NCBI GenBank assembly: GCA_039105265.1
Contig: JAPFFF010000015.1
Coordinates: forward strand, 2,666,001 to 2,730,000
Reading direction: 5' to 3'
DNA from: Tritrichomonas musculus
Taxonomy: Eukaryota > Parabasalia > Tritrichomonadida > Tritrichomonadidae
Length of the DNA: 64,000 bases
The position numbers and the translations under genes are program-made. Positions 42,405 to 51,160 of the stretch are shown piece after piece (within the stretch, counting starts at the first letter, position 1; every line of letters begins with the position of its first letter). The notes beneath the pieces were generated by a model. The model searched no databases. It had not been told where the DNA came from and saw only the letters and a list, made by a program, of their open reading frames with translations.

Positions 42405-43052
42405 ATGAGGCTCACATTAGCCTATCCTAACAACGGTACACAAATTGTTATTGACGTCGATGACGCACAAGCACTTGCAAATCTTTATGACAAACGTCTA
42501 GGTCAAGATATTGATGGAGCTGTTCTCGGTGAACAATTCGCAGGATATTTGTTCCGTCTCTGCGGTGGATTCGATAAACAAGGTTTTCCAATGAAACAAG
42601 GTTTGATTACAGCACGTCGTGCAACACCACTTCTTCGCGCAGGAGTTTCATGCTATCGTCCACGTAAGGATGGAGAACGCAAACGTAAAACAGTCCGAGG
42701 ATGCATTATTTCTCCAGAAATTTCCGCACTTCACCTTGTTGTTTTGGAAAAGGGCCAACAAGAAGTTAAAGGTCTTACTGATGTTGTTGTTCCACGTCGT
42801 TATAGTCCAAAGATCGCCAACAAGATCCGTGAACAATTCGGTGTTGGAAAGGATGCAGATGTTACCAAACTTGTCATGAAGCGTGAAGTTAAGCCAGGCA
42901 AATTCACACAACCAAAAGTTCAGAGATTAATTACACAACGCCGCCTTGCACACAAGAAGAGAATGCTCGACGAACGTAAAACACGTAAGGAAGCAGCAGC
43001 TCGTAAGGCCGAAGCTTACAAGAATTTGGTTGCAGCTCAATCACAAAAATAA
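42405..43052 (+). CDS. RPS6: 40S ribosomal protein eS6
   Basis: Start at the ATG at 42405 (MRLTLAYPNNG), which aligns with the N-terminus of other eS6 proteins; the frame is open further upstream but only from non-ATG codons. Of 215 aa, the core is unmistakable: GGFDKQGFPMKQG, SCYRPRKDGERKRKTVRGCI, LTDVVVPRRYSPK and KVQRLITQRRLAHKKRM. The C-terminus ends in a short basic helix (KAEAYKNLVAAQSQK). Compared with animal eS6 (249 aa) it lacks the terminal RRRLSSLRAS phosphorylation cluster. The codon bias (CGT, AAG, CTT, GTT, few A-ending Arg codons) differs strongly from neighbours and suggests very high expression. Confidence 0.97.
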   Translation: MRLTLAYPNNGTQIVIDVDDAQALANLYDKRLGQDIDGAVLGEQFAGYLFRLCGGFDKQGFPMKQGLITARRATPLLRAGVSCYRPRKDGERKRKTVRGCIISPEISALHLVVLEKGQQEVKGLTDVVVPRRYSPKIANKIREQFGVGKDADVTKLVMKREVKPGKFTQPKVQRLITQRRLAHKKRMLDERKTRKEAAARKAEAYKNLVAAQSQK

Positions 43053-43581
43053 ATTAAATAAAACACATTTTGATTCTTAACAAACATAAAAGTTATTTTT
43101 CTTTTCACATGCTATTTTTTCTTTTCTTATTTACTTTTGTAATTGCAGGTTTTGTACAAAAAAAGCTTCTTTTGAAAAGTTTGTAAATTAAGAATCAATT
43201 TGGCCGTTCATATGAAAATTAGATAAATGAATGAATTAATTATAATTCGTGATTAAAATCATATTTTATAAATACCAGTTCTTCATTTCGATTTATTCAA
43301 AAGATGGAATTACTGCTGTATAAATTGATTAGTTTTGATTTTCAGTATTTCAATAATTAGGATTCATCAACTATGCCAATCGATATTATAGTCTGTACAA
43401 CACATATTTTTTATAACATATCATTCCTTGAATTAGCATAAGGAAAAATATAATTTTTTAAGATATGATTTTTTTTAGAATCATTTTTGTATAATTATTC
43501 AAAATTCAAAAGTTATTTAATTTTTTTGTATAAAAATTTGAAAAAATTTTGACTATTTTACAATATATTCCAACATAAAGA
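43053..43581. other. AT-rich spacer between eS6 and the Cys-rich membrane gene
   Basis: A 529-bp spacer holding the eS6 3' end and the promoter of the next plus-strand gene. No gene or repeat was recognised. Confidence 0.45.
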
Positions 43582-44460
43582 ATGACTGAAAATGATATTA
43601 GCTCACTTTACGATTCCCTAAATAAAGATACATCAGCATCAAATACTTATTTTAAGGCAACGAAGCCCTGTTACAAAAGATGGTATATGATTGCTCTATA
43701 TGTATTTAGCTGTATCGTTGTGGTTGCCGGTATTATATTTGGATTATGCATAGTATTTGTTGAATATGGCCAATGCAATAGATCATGCAGGCTCAATTTT
43801 TGCAATGGAACTAGTGATTCTCTTTGCCTTCTCAATAATGGAATCAAAGGAAAAAGAAAATCTCTCTCGAATCGTAAGAAATGCATTTGTACCGCTCCAA
43901 ATCTATTTGAAGGATCGATTGAAATCGATCGAATGGCAAAACCAACTGACACATGGCAAGTTGACTCAAAAGAAACAAGATACTGCGCAGTTCCAATTAA
44001 TTCAACTGATGGAATTGGCGTTACTTATAAATCAAAGCAAGATGCAGAAAATGAAAACGCGACATTATTACATTTAGGCCCATGCGGAATGTGCTCAAGC
44101 TCAGAAGATAAAGAAGCATATAATAGAACTGCTCAAACTTTGACAAAAATTGCATTAAAAGCGACAGTTGGATCAATTTTTTCAAAAAAATTGGCTCTTA
44201 AAAAGATGAAAGAAAGTGGTTTAAGTTCTAGTTGTGTTGAATGCTGGATTGAAAATATGTATCAAACACTTATCCACTGTTTTGGAACATGCATCACATC
44301 AAGCAGAGCTTCTTGTGACAAAAATGGCGAACTTACAAAATGCTTATATTGCGATGAAGTTCATTCTGGAATGTATTTTAGAAGATGCGCTGGAATGACC
44401 CGAAGAAGAGCTGGAATAGAAACAGATATATGCCGTAAGCCAGGAGAAATTGTTGATTGA
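43582..44460 (+). CDS. Cys-rich single-pass membrane protein of unknown function
   Basis: The 292-aa protein has a short cytosolic N-terminus, one membrane segment (about residues 36-60, MIALYVFSCIVVVAGIIFGLCIVF) and an extracytosolic part with more than 15 cysteines. Motifs include LGPCGMCSSSEDKEAYNRTAQTLT, SSCVECWIENMYQTLIHCFGTC, CLYCDEVHSGMYFRRCAGMTRRRAGI and potential N-glycosylation sites (CNGTS, NRTAQ). The GPCGxCS...YNxT...C..CW......C...C arrangement recalls a conserved uncharacterised family that I associate with protists and algae, but I cannot name it. A type II orientation is expected. Disulfides would form in the secretory pathway or at the cell surface. No enzyme motif is seen. 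Confidence 0.8.
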   Translation: MTENDISSLYDSLNKDTSASNTYFKATKPCYKRWYMIALYVFSCIVVVAGIIFGLCIVFVEYGQCNRSCRLNFCNGTSDSLCLLNNGIKGKRKSLSNRKKCICTAPNLFEGSIEIDRMAKPTDTWQVDSKETRYCAVPINSTDGIGVTYKSKQDAENENATLLHLGPCGMCSSSEDKEAYNRTAQTLTKIALKATVGSIFSKKLALKKMKESGLSSSCVECWIENMYQTLIHCFGTCITSSRASCDKNGELTKCLYCDEVHSGMYFRRCAGMTRRRAGIETDICRKPGEIVD

Positions 44461-44810
44461 GAAATCATGTCTTTTATTATCATAATATTAAAGTATCACC
44501 AAAAAAGTAACGTAACATCTAGGAATAACTATCTATGACAAATTTAAAATCATGTTATTTTCAAAAATGATTACAATTTCCTGCGTTTATTTATTATTAA
44601 TAATATGATAAAAATTTAATTATTAAAATAGATTTATCCACAATCTCAAGTCATTGACATACATTACTTATATAGTTTTTGGTAAATAAAATACAATATT
44701 TTTTTTGATGATATCAACAATATTTAAATCATTTAGAATAAATGATACCAAAACTTTCTAGACACTTTATGCTAACAGAGGAAAGAAGAAGAAAAAAAAA
44801 TATAAAAAAA
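44461..44810. other. Convergent intergenic region
   Basis: A 350-bp AT-rich spacer between two genes that end toward each other. No gene was seen. Confidence 0.5.
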
Positions 44811-46688
44811 TTATTTGCTTTTATCTAACATTTCAATCAATTCTTTCTTGTGTTCTGCCAATTTACAAATGACATCAATATAAATTTCTTTAGCCTTTTT
44901 AGGCGAGATTGGACAATCATAGTTTTCTTTCAAAATTCTTGATCCAGATATTAAGTTGAAAGTATTTTTGAAAATATTCAAAAGATTTAATAAATCTTCG
45001 TTGGTTTTATCAGCCAATTGGAGTGAATTATAATTAGAAGCACTATATGCATTAAAGAAAGCAATTCCTCTTTGGATCGAAGGTGCTAAAACAGAACCGC
45101 ATTTTTTTGCGCATTCAATAAATTCATCAATCTTTTTATTTGTTTGAGCAAAAACAAAATCAGCCTTATCAATGCTAATACAATAAGCAGCTGCAAGTCC
45201 TATCATGTAAATATACTTGACACCATCTTCAAGATTTTTTTGAGAAATTCTAGTTTCATCTTGCCTTTTATAATCTTTGTTTAAAAAATCTAAAATTAGT
45301 TGAGAATTTCCTTTTTCTGGATCAAATAAATTCATAGATTTGACATTATATTTATCAATTTGACTTGATTTTTCAACAAACCATTTTAATCCATGATTTT
45401 TAGTATTACAAAGAAAACTAGAATCATATCTTGAATTTACATTTATAGTTGAAACCTGAGAATCAAAAACTCCAACAAAATTAATCTTAATTCCTTGCTC
45501 AAGAATTGTGCTGAAAACTGCAGTAAAATCAAAAGTGAAGATATAAATGTTTTGATCAGAAAGAATCTGAGAAATTGCATTTTTCATATCATTATTCATT
45601 GGCGTAAAAATAATATATCCACCTTTGACTCCAACCTCGGGAGCAAGATCTTTGCTTTTTTTTGCATCAAAAGAATCATCAAAAATTTCGCCAATTATAA
45701 TATAACTAAGTGAATTTTGTGTTCGACCAAGATTATAACCATATCCATAAAGAGAAATATTTATCTTTTTGCCTGATTTTGCTCTTTTAGAGATATCATC
45801 GGACCAATTTTTAAAAACTTGAATACTATTTAAATTATCATTTTTTACGATTTTAAAGGGAGCATTTGTAATTGAGCATTTAATTTCAGAAATATTTTTT
45901 TCATTTTTCCTTCTTTCTCCTTTACATAAAGGAAAGAATTCGTGAACAAGCTGGAAGAAAGAAATGCATTCTATTTTAGAATGAATTAGAAAAATAATAC
46001 GATCTGTATTATTTTGGTTTTGTACATCTTCAAGCCAGTTTCTAACACATTCTAGTGCAATACGAGCTGCTTGCCTTGGTATAAATGTACTGGGAAATGA
46101 TAAAGAAGTAAGTCCAATGGATTTTATTTTATTCCCATCAATGTAATCAAGGATTGAATTATATGTTTCTTGAAGTGTTGTTTTCTTTTTAACATTTTGA
46201 ATAGCTGCATGTATTATAAATTTTGAAGAAAGATTGAAACCTTGAGTAATAATCGTTTGCCCTGCTTGACACGGCTTTGACTCTTCGCATTCTTTTACTA
46301 ATTGTGGACCGGCACCATCAATAATGCTATTAGATATCTCGTTATCATCGTTCAATTCCGAATTTGTTGGATTTAAAATAGCATCTAAGGAAAGATTATA
46401 ATTTTCATTTACTAGATAAAAAGAGATTTTATCATTAATTTCATAATTTGGATAATAATTAACAGGGGTGTTTTCAGGAATAGGATAGCTTTTTAAAGTT
46501 TTGGGCCCTTCATCGTTCCAAGTAGGAATTGAATTAAGAGCTACAATTTCGGACAATCCATTTTTACTCAACTCTTCTTCAATGAATTCTTTTTCTTCTT
46601 CACCTCTATTCATCAGTCTGATTTCACTTTTCAATTTTGAATGTGATTTTATAAAATTTTTAAAATTTTGACTTAATTTGAATGACAT
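44811..46688 (-). CDS. Macro-domain protein with unknown C-terminal domain
   Basis: Residues about 90-255 of the 625-aa protein form a macro domain. DAILNPTNSEL matches the adenosine/ribose-binding start, SNSIIDGAGPQLVKECE the glycine-containing substrate loop, QTIITQGFNLSSKFIIHAAI the middle strand and SIGLTSLSFPSTFIPRQAARIAL the end. These domains bind or hydrolyse ADP-ribose; the layout recalls GDAP2 and macroD types. The remaining 370 residues alternate beta (ISLYGYGYNLG, YIIFTPMNND) and helical parts (YIYMIGLAAAYCISI) and match nothing I know; no CRAL-TRIO signature as in GDAP2 is visible. Whether it only reads ADP-ribose or removes it cannot be decided. The upstream spacer has a perfect 19-nt palindrome. 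Confidence 0.8.
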   Translation of the reverse strand: MSFKLSQNFKNFIKSHSKLKSEIRLMNRGEEEKEFIEEELSKNGLSEIVALNSIPTWNDEGPKTLKSYPIPENTPVNYYPNYEINDKISFYLVNENYNLSLDAILNPTNSELNDDNEISNSIIDGAGPQLVKECEESKPCQAGQTIITQGFNLSSKFIIHAAIQNVKKKTTLQETYNSILDYIDGNKIKSIGLTSLSFPSTFIPRQAARIALECVRNWLEDVQNQNNTDRIIFLIHSKIECISFFQLVHEFFPLCKGERRKNEKNISEIKCSITNAPFKIVKNDNLNSIQVFKNWSDDISKRAKSGKKINISLYGYGYNLGRTQNSLSYIIIGEIFDDSFDAKKSKDLAPEVGVKGGYIIFTPMNNDMKNAISQILSDQNIYIFTFDFTAVFSTILEQGIKINFVGVFDSQVSTINVNSRYDSSFLCNTKNHGLKWFVEKSSQIDKYNVKSMNLFDPEKGNSQLILDFLNKDYKRQDETRISQKNLEDGVKYIYMIGLAAAYCISIDKADFVFAQTNKKIDEFIECAKKCGSVLAPSIQRGIAFFNAYSASNYNSLQLADKTNEDLLNLLNIFKNTFNLISGSRILKENYDCPISPKKAKEIYIDVICKLAEHKKELIEMLDKSK

Positions 46689-46765
46689 TCAAATTTGTGA
46701 AATAATTTCTTTACAAAGTAAAAGATTAATATTTAAATCTATTTTATATTTGGTTTCTATTGAAT

Positions 46766-46784
46766 ACTTGTGCAATGCACAAGT
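46766..46784. promoter_or_regulatory. Perfect 19-nt palindrome upstream of the macro-domain gene
   Basis: ACTTGTGCA and TGCACAAGT flank one central A, 78-96 bases before the macro-domain start codon. A dyad of this quality in a 279-bp spacer is a candidate dimer-binding operator. No known trichomonad factor site matches it to my knowledge. Confidence 0.4.
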
Positions 46785-46967
46785 TGTACATCAACATTAA
46801 CCAATATCAAACAGGTGAAAAATTGCCAAAAATGGCCATATTTAAATATATCTCCTTAGCAACAACAAAGACATCTATTTTTTATAAAATAAAGGTAAAT
46901 CTGCAGAAAAATACTATTTTTAAACAAAATATATAACAAAACAAAAAATACATGAAAATATAAAATA

Positions 46968-48389
46968 TCATGAAAGAGACTGCGATGAAGTAACTTGACT
47001 ATCATCTTCCTTTTCATTTAATTTTTTTTCCGAGTAATCTGAATTATTAAAATCGGCCGTTAATTCATCACTTGTATACGAAAATCCTTCAACTTTTTGG
47101 AGAGAACCGAAAATTGGAAAAGTAAATGAATCAGCAGCGGTTTCACTTGTAAAATCACTATCAAAGTTTGATGGAGGAGTTAACTTGTCATCTAAAATAT
47201 CTGGAACAAAAGGTGGTTTAATTTTTCGTGCAAGAACATCATCAAAATTAATTCCTTCAAAAAAAATATTTTCTTTTATTTCTTTAAAAGTCGCTCGTTT
47301 TTTAGGATCCTTGACTAATAGCTCAGAAACAAGTGAGACTACACCTGGATCAGCGTTATGAGGAAAAGCAGGTGGTTTTGAAATAATATTTTGAAACATT
47401 TTGATTCGATTTGGATTAGCAAAAGGCGTGTGACCATACAATAGTTCAAAAGTAAAGATTCCAAGAGTCCACCAATCAATAGAATAATCATAATTTTGGT
47501 GATTAACAAGCTCTGGAGCTAAATATTCAGCTGTTCCGCAAAATGTTGACGTTTGATCAATCGCTGAGAGGTCTTTTGAAAGACCAAAATCTGTTAATTT
47601 GATAAATCCTTCAAAGTCCAGAAGAACATTTTCTGGTTTCAAATCTCTGTAAATAATATGATGCTTGTGTAGAAAATCAAATGCAAGAGAAATTTCTGAA
47701 ATATAGTATTTGACCTCTTCAAGTGGTAAATTGCCGCGTTTTTGCATATGAAAAAAAATTTCACCACCTGGAGAATACTCAAGTCCAAAATAAAATTTAG
47801 AAGGCGTCTGAAAAGCAAAATATAATGATACAATGAACGGATGCTGGCACTGAGCAAGAACATTTCTTTCGGTTAATACAGTATGGACTTTATCTGATTC
47901 TACAAGTTTTGATTTTCGTACTGATTTGATTGCATATTTTTTCGATGGATTTTTAATATCTTCAACCAGCATTACTTTCCCATAAACGCCCCTGCCAATG
48001 ACAGAAATTATTCGGAAATTTTCCATTGAAAGTTTTTTAACTTGAAAAGTTTTAGATCTAAGCACAAGTATCCATTGCATCATTTGATTTGTTGTTTGAG
48101 CTTCTAATGTGATTGATCGATTGTTTTTATCAATTATGCCAAATCTTGGTGAATTTTCATTTTCAAGAATTTCAATTCTTGTTGTTGGTAAAATATCGAT
48201 TACTGTATCAATATTTGTGCAGTTTTCATCTTTGCTCACAACACTGTAAAATTAGAAACCAAAATCATACAACTGGTCATCTATTAGACAACAATATCGA
48301 GATCCTCGAAAGCCAAACAAAAATCGTTTGGTAAGCCAACCTTTTGGCTGAAATTCCGAGGAGTTTTTTTCATCCTCATGACTTGCCAT
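46968..48389 (-). CDS. AKT-like AGC kinase with PH domain, two exons
   Basis: Exon 1 (48389-48271) starts MASHEDEKNSSE and exon 2 (48243-46968) ends the protein; splicing out 27 nt gives 464 aa. Joined, residues about 15-105 form a PH domain (KGWLTKRFLFGFRGSRYCC, DDQ|FVVSKDEN, ITLEAQTTNQMMQWI). The kinase domain shows IGRGVYGKVMLV (Gly loop), YAIKSVRK (Lys), YRDLKPENVLLD (catalytic loop), TDFGLSKD (DFG) and STFCGTAEYLAPE (activation-loop Thr, as in AKT). The tail has GFSYTSDE, fitting the hydrophobic-motif Ser. Length and order match AKT/RAC (human 480 aa), which is recruited by phosphoinositides and activated by PDK1/TORC2. Without the intron the frame would begin at GTG (48239) and lose half of the PH domain. 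Confidence 0.9.
48244..48270 (-). other. 27-nt spliceosomal intron in the AKT-like gene
   Basis: On the minus strand the insert begins GTATGATT and ends CTAATTTTACAG. It has a GT-AG border, a GTATG-type donor as in trichomonads, and a CTAAT branch-like motif fused to the acceptor. It contains a TAA in the exon-1 frame and changes the frame by 0 (27 nt). Removal joins two halves of a PH domain without a gap, with the split codon TT|T (Phe). The upstream exon has a good ATG and typical PH sequence. Confidence 0.85.
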
Positions 48390-48656
48390 TTGAGGAGAAA
48401 AAATGAAATAAAAAATCGCCCATTCAGAGTCATTATATTGAATTTATTCAATATGCCAATTCAAAAAAAATAAGTCTTCCGTTTAAAAATTTTACAACAA
48501 ATAATCAATATATTCCATGATCACTCCATCTAAATTTTGATGTATTGATTTGTATATTTAAGATTTATAATAAAAAAAAACTGGCAACTGCAGAATGAAA
48601 TCATTTCTTTTAAATGATTTTTTTTTATTTTCCACTTTTTGAGTAACTTTTTTATA

Positions 48657-49580
48657 ATGAGTAATGATGATCTTCAAATTCCTCAAACAATATTAAAGCA
48701 GCTAAAAATAAAACCTAGGTTAACTAAATTTAATTTTATGGATAAAATTGATTTATTACTTTCGTGGGCTAAAAATGACGAACAAAAATTAGACATAATC
48801 GGAATAAGGCAATTAGAAAACGGTGATTTTTGTGTTAATTTACCAGTATTATCAACACATTTTTGCATAAAAGAACGTTCTCTTGTTAAGAATTTTAATT
48901 TGTGTAATTACGAAAGATGCAAAAAGCAACTTATTGAAGACCGTATTTGTTTTACCCTTAAAAAGGATAATTTAGCAATTGTGAAAACTTACACGGAAAT
49001 AGAACAAGTATTTGGAAAGGAAGGCACTGAAAACTGGAATACAGAAATGATAGGTAATTGGAATTTATTTGCTAAAAAATATCCAGAAAGAAAAGTTAGT
49101 GACTTTGTAATTCAATTCGGCACTGTTCGAGCAATTTTACCAATCACCCAATTAATTTCTTATTTAATTCAATCTGATCAATTTGATATGGTAATGTTTA
49201 AATTTATTTTCTTGCATTTTTCACCAATGAAATCTATTCCTGGTAAAATTTCTTCATTACTCTCTTCAGTTTTTTCACGTGGATGGGTAGTTGGCGAAGG
49301 CCCTAAGACTCTTAAATTGGTTGAACCATATGGATTTCTTTTCAATGATGGAATTCAACAAATTATGATGTATAATGATCATAAATGTCAATATCCTGGA
49401 ATGTGGCTCGTGGATGAAGAAAGAAATCAGATATTTGAAGTGGAATGCTTTTTTGAAACATATTTCCCTAAAGAAATTCCTTCAAATGATAACTTCATTG
49501 ATATTATTATTAAATATTTTCCAGATCTTCAGGAAGGAAATGAAGAAGTTATAGATAATGATGAAAACGAAGATTTTTAG
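48657..49580 (+). CDS. Conserved-looking protein of unknown function
   Basis: The ATG at 48657 (MSNDDLQIPQT) is the first in the frame; the stretch before it opens only with TTG. The 307-aa product has no signal, membrane segment or known motif. It looks globular, with alternating hydrophobic strands and helices, several Trp and Cys, and an acidic tail (EEVIDNDENEDF). The ATG lies 267 bp from the divergent AKT-like gene. Codon use is normal for this genome, so I believe it is expressed, but I do not recognise a family. Confidence 0.7.
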   Translation: MSNDDLQIPQTILKQLKIKPRLTKFNFMDKIDLLLSWAKNDEQKLDIIGIRQLENGDFCVNLPVLSTHFCIKERSLVKNFNLCNYERCKKQLIEDRICFTLKKDNLAIVKTYTEIEQVFGKEGTENWNTEMIGNWNLFAKKYPERKVSDFVIQFGTVRAILPITQLISYLIQSDQFDMVMFKFIFLHFSPMKSIPGKISSLLSSVFSRGWVVGEGPKTLKLVEPYGFLFNDGIQQIMMYNDHKCQYPGMWLVDEERNQIFEVECFFETYFPKEIPSNDNFIDIIIKYFPDLQEGNEEVIDNDENEDF

Positions 49581-49857
49581 AAATATATATAAAGAAGAAG
49601 AAGAGAAATAATCATTAGAAATGATAGAGGGGTATCATACTCATTTTTTGTTTTTAAATAATTATATTTGAACTTTTATTGTTTAGCAAGATCTTATAAT
49701 ATAGCCTTCAAATTGTTTTTAATTACATAATTTAAAATATATGTATTTAATATTTTCACATGAGTAAAGGAAAAAAGAAGGATGATGTGAAATAATAAAA
49801 AGAAATTATTTAAAAACAAATAAAATTAATATATCAAACAGTTAAAGATGAATAAAA

Positions 49858-51033
49858 CTAAACGATATTCAGTAATGCACAGCTCGGACATCTGTTTAAA
49901 ATTTCGTGAATGAATTTGTTGCATTTACTGCAACAAATAGCTTGGCATTTGGGGCACATAAACATTTCTTTTTCACGCATGCAGCAAGTGCTACAAACCA
50001 TTAGTTCCGATTGATTATTTGGTTCAACTTTTTGAAATGGAGGAAGTGCGACTAGCTGAAATTTGGTTCGACTAATATTATCAGGCGTTAAAAGCAAAAT
50101 TCCACAAGAAGGACAATAAACAGGAACAGCAAAAACACGAAAATTACAATTTGGACATGATAAACCATCATATTTTGGCAAAGCATCATTTTGAGATCGG
50201 AGTTCAGAAACATCGAAAGAAGGAATATTATCATCTTTGTTATATACAAATCCAAAAGGAATAAACTCGAGTCTTTGAAATTTTGATGACCATTCAGGTG
50301 GCTCAATATTAGCTTTAAGAATGTCATTAAAATGGTCACTATTAAGTGGAACCAAATAAGTGCCACCTGTTTCTATAGAAAGACGTCTTAAAATAAACAC
50401 TGAAGCGCCAAAGCCGATAACGGAAACAATGACGTTGTTTGTACAAAGTTTTTTGATTATTGGATCGATTGGTGTAATATCGCATGAATGAAGTGATCCA
50501 TATATCATCATTACTTCTTTTGTTGAATATTTTGCAGCTGATTTTAATAAAGCTAAAGAAACATTCATGGCATTGTGAATTGACGGCACGCCTTCTTCAC
50601 TATAATCATCAAGATGCTCAATACAATTTAAATGAACATCAGCTGATCCACATAAATATGTCAAAATCTGTGCTTTTCCGTTTGATGCTGAAACAATCGA
50701 TATTTGAGAAATTGGATTTTGCTCGAAAAAGTTGATTATAAATGTACGAAGTGCTTGCTTATAAAGTTGAATACGAGAACATCCAAAATCACGTGAATTT
50801 AGCCCAATATCAGAGAGATCTAATACAATAACGATTGATCGTATTAAACCACGCGATTTATTTCTGAGTGCCAGTTTTCGGCGATTCGTTTCGCTTTGCC
50901 AGTTTTCAGTATTAATTAATTGAACAAGCTCACCTTTTTCGTTAACTTCATATGGATCCCATGTACGATTCATAATTTCCCATTTCTTCAAATCATTGCT
51001 TTCTGGGTCATCTTCATTTCTCTGAGAAGACAT
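49858..51033 (-). CDS. GTF2H2: TFIIH subunit p44/Ssl1
   Basis: The 391-aa length equals that of human p44 (395 aa). A von Willebrand A-like domain covers about residues 45-235 (RSIVIVLDLSDIGLNSRD, GVPSIHNAMNVSLALL, VSVIGFGASVFILRRLSIETGGTY). A C4 zinc finger (CPNC...CPSC) lies at about 286-303 and the C-terminal C4C4 RING-like domain (CSTCC, CPKCQAICCSKC, CPSC) at about 343-388. p44 regulates the XPD helicase in transcription initiation and nucleotide-excision repair. The metal-binding residues of the A domain are only partly kept, as in the family. The start is the first ATG. Confidence 0.95.
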   Translation of the reverse strand: MSSQRNEDDPESNDLKKWEIMNRTWDPYEVNEKGELVQLINTENWQSETNRRKLALRNKSRGLIRSIVIVLDLSDIGLNSRDFGCSRIQLYKQALRTFIINFFEQNPISQISIVSASNGKAQILTYLCGSADVHLNCIEHLDDYSEEGVPSIHNAMNVSLALLKSAAKYSTKEVMMIYGSLHSCDITPIDPIIKKLCTNNVIVSVIGFGASVFILRRLSIETGGTYLVPLNSDHFNDILKANIEPPEWSSKFQRLEFIPFGFVYNKDDNIPSFDVSELRSQNDALPKYDGLSCPNCNFRVFAVPVYCPSCGILLLTPDNISRTKFQLVALPPFQKVEPNNQSELMVCSTCCMREKEMFMCPKCQAICCSKCNKFIHEILNRCPSCALLNIV

Positions 51034-51160
51034 TTTTTAAAAAAGAAATATCAATATAGCAGACAGAGTAGGCGTAATTTTTGAATAACACTTCAATGTT
51101 CGTTATGAAAAAAATTTTAAATTAAAGAAATATCAAAATCTCATTACTTTATAAATAAAG
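51034..51160. promoter_or_regulatory. Compact bidirectional promoter region
   Basis: Only 127 bp separate the start codons of the divergent p44 and ENO4-like genes. On the plus strand TCATTACTTT (51141-51150) ends 11 bases before the ENO4 ATG and fits the trichomonad initiator TCAYWW. No TATA-like box stands out beyond the general AT richness. Confidence 0.5.

Noticed and set aside
48639-48656. Upstream extension of the unknown protein
   Set aside because: It opens with TTG; the first ATG is at 48657.
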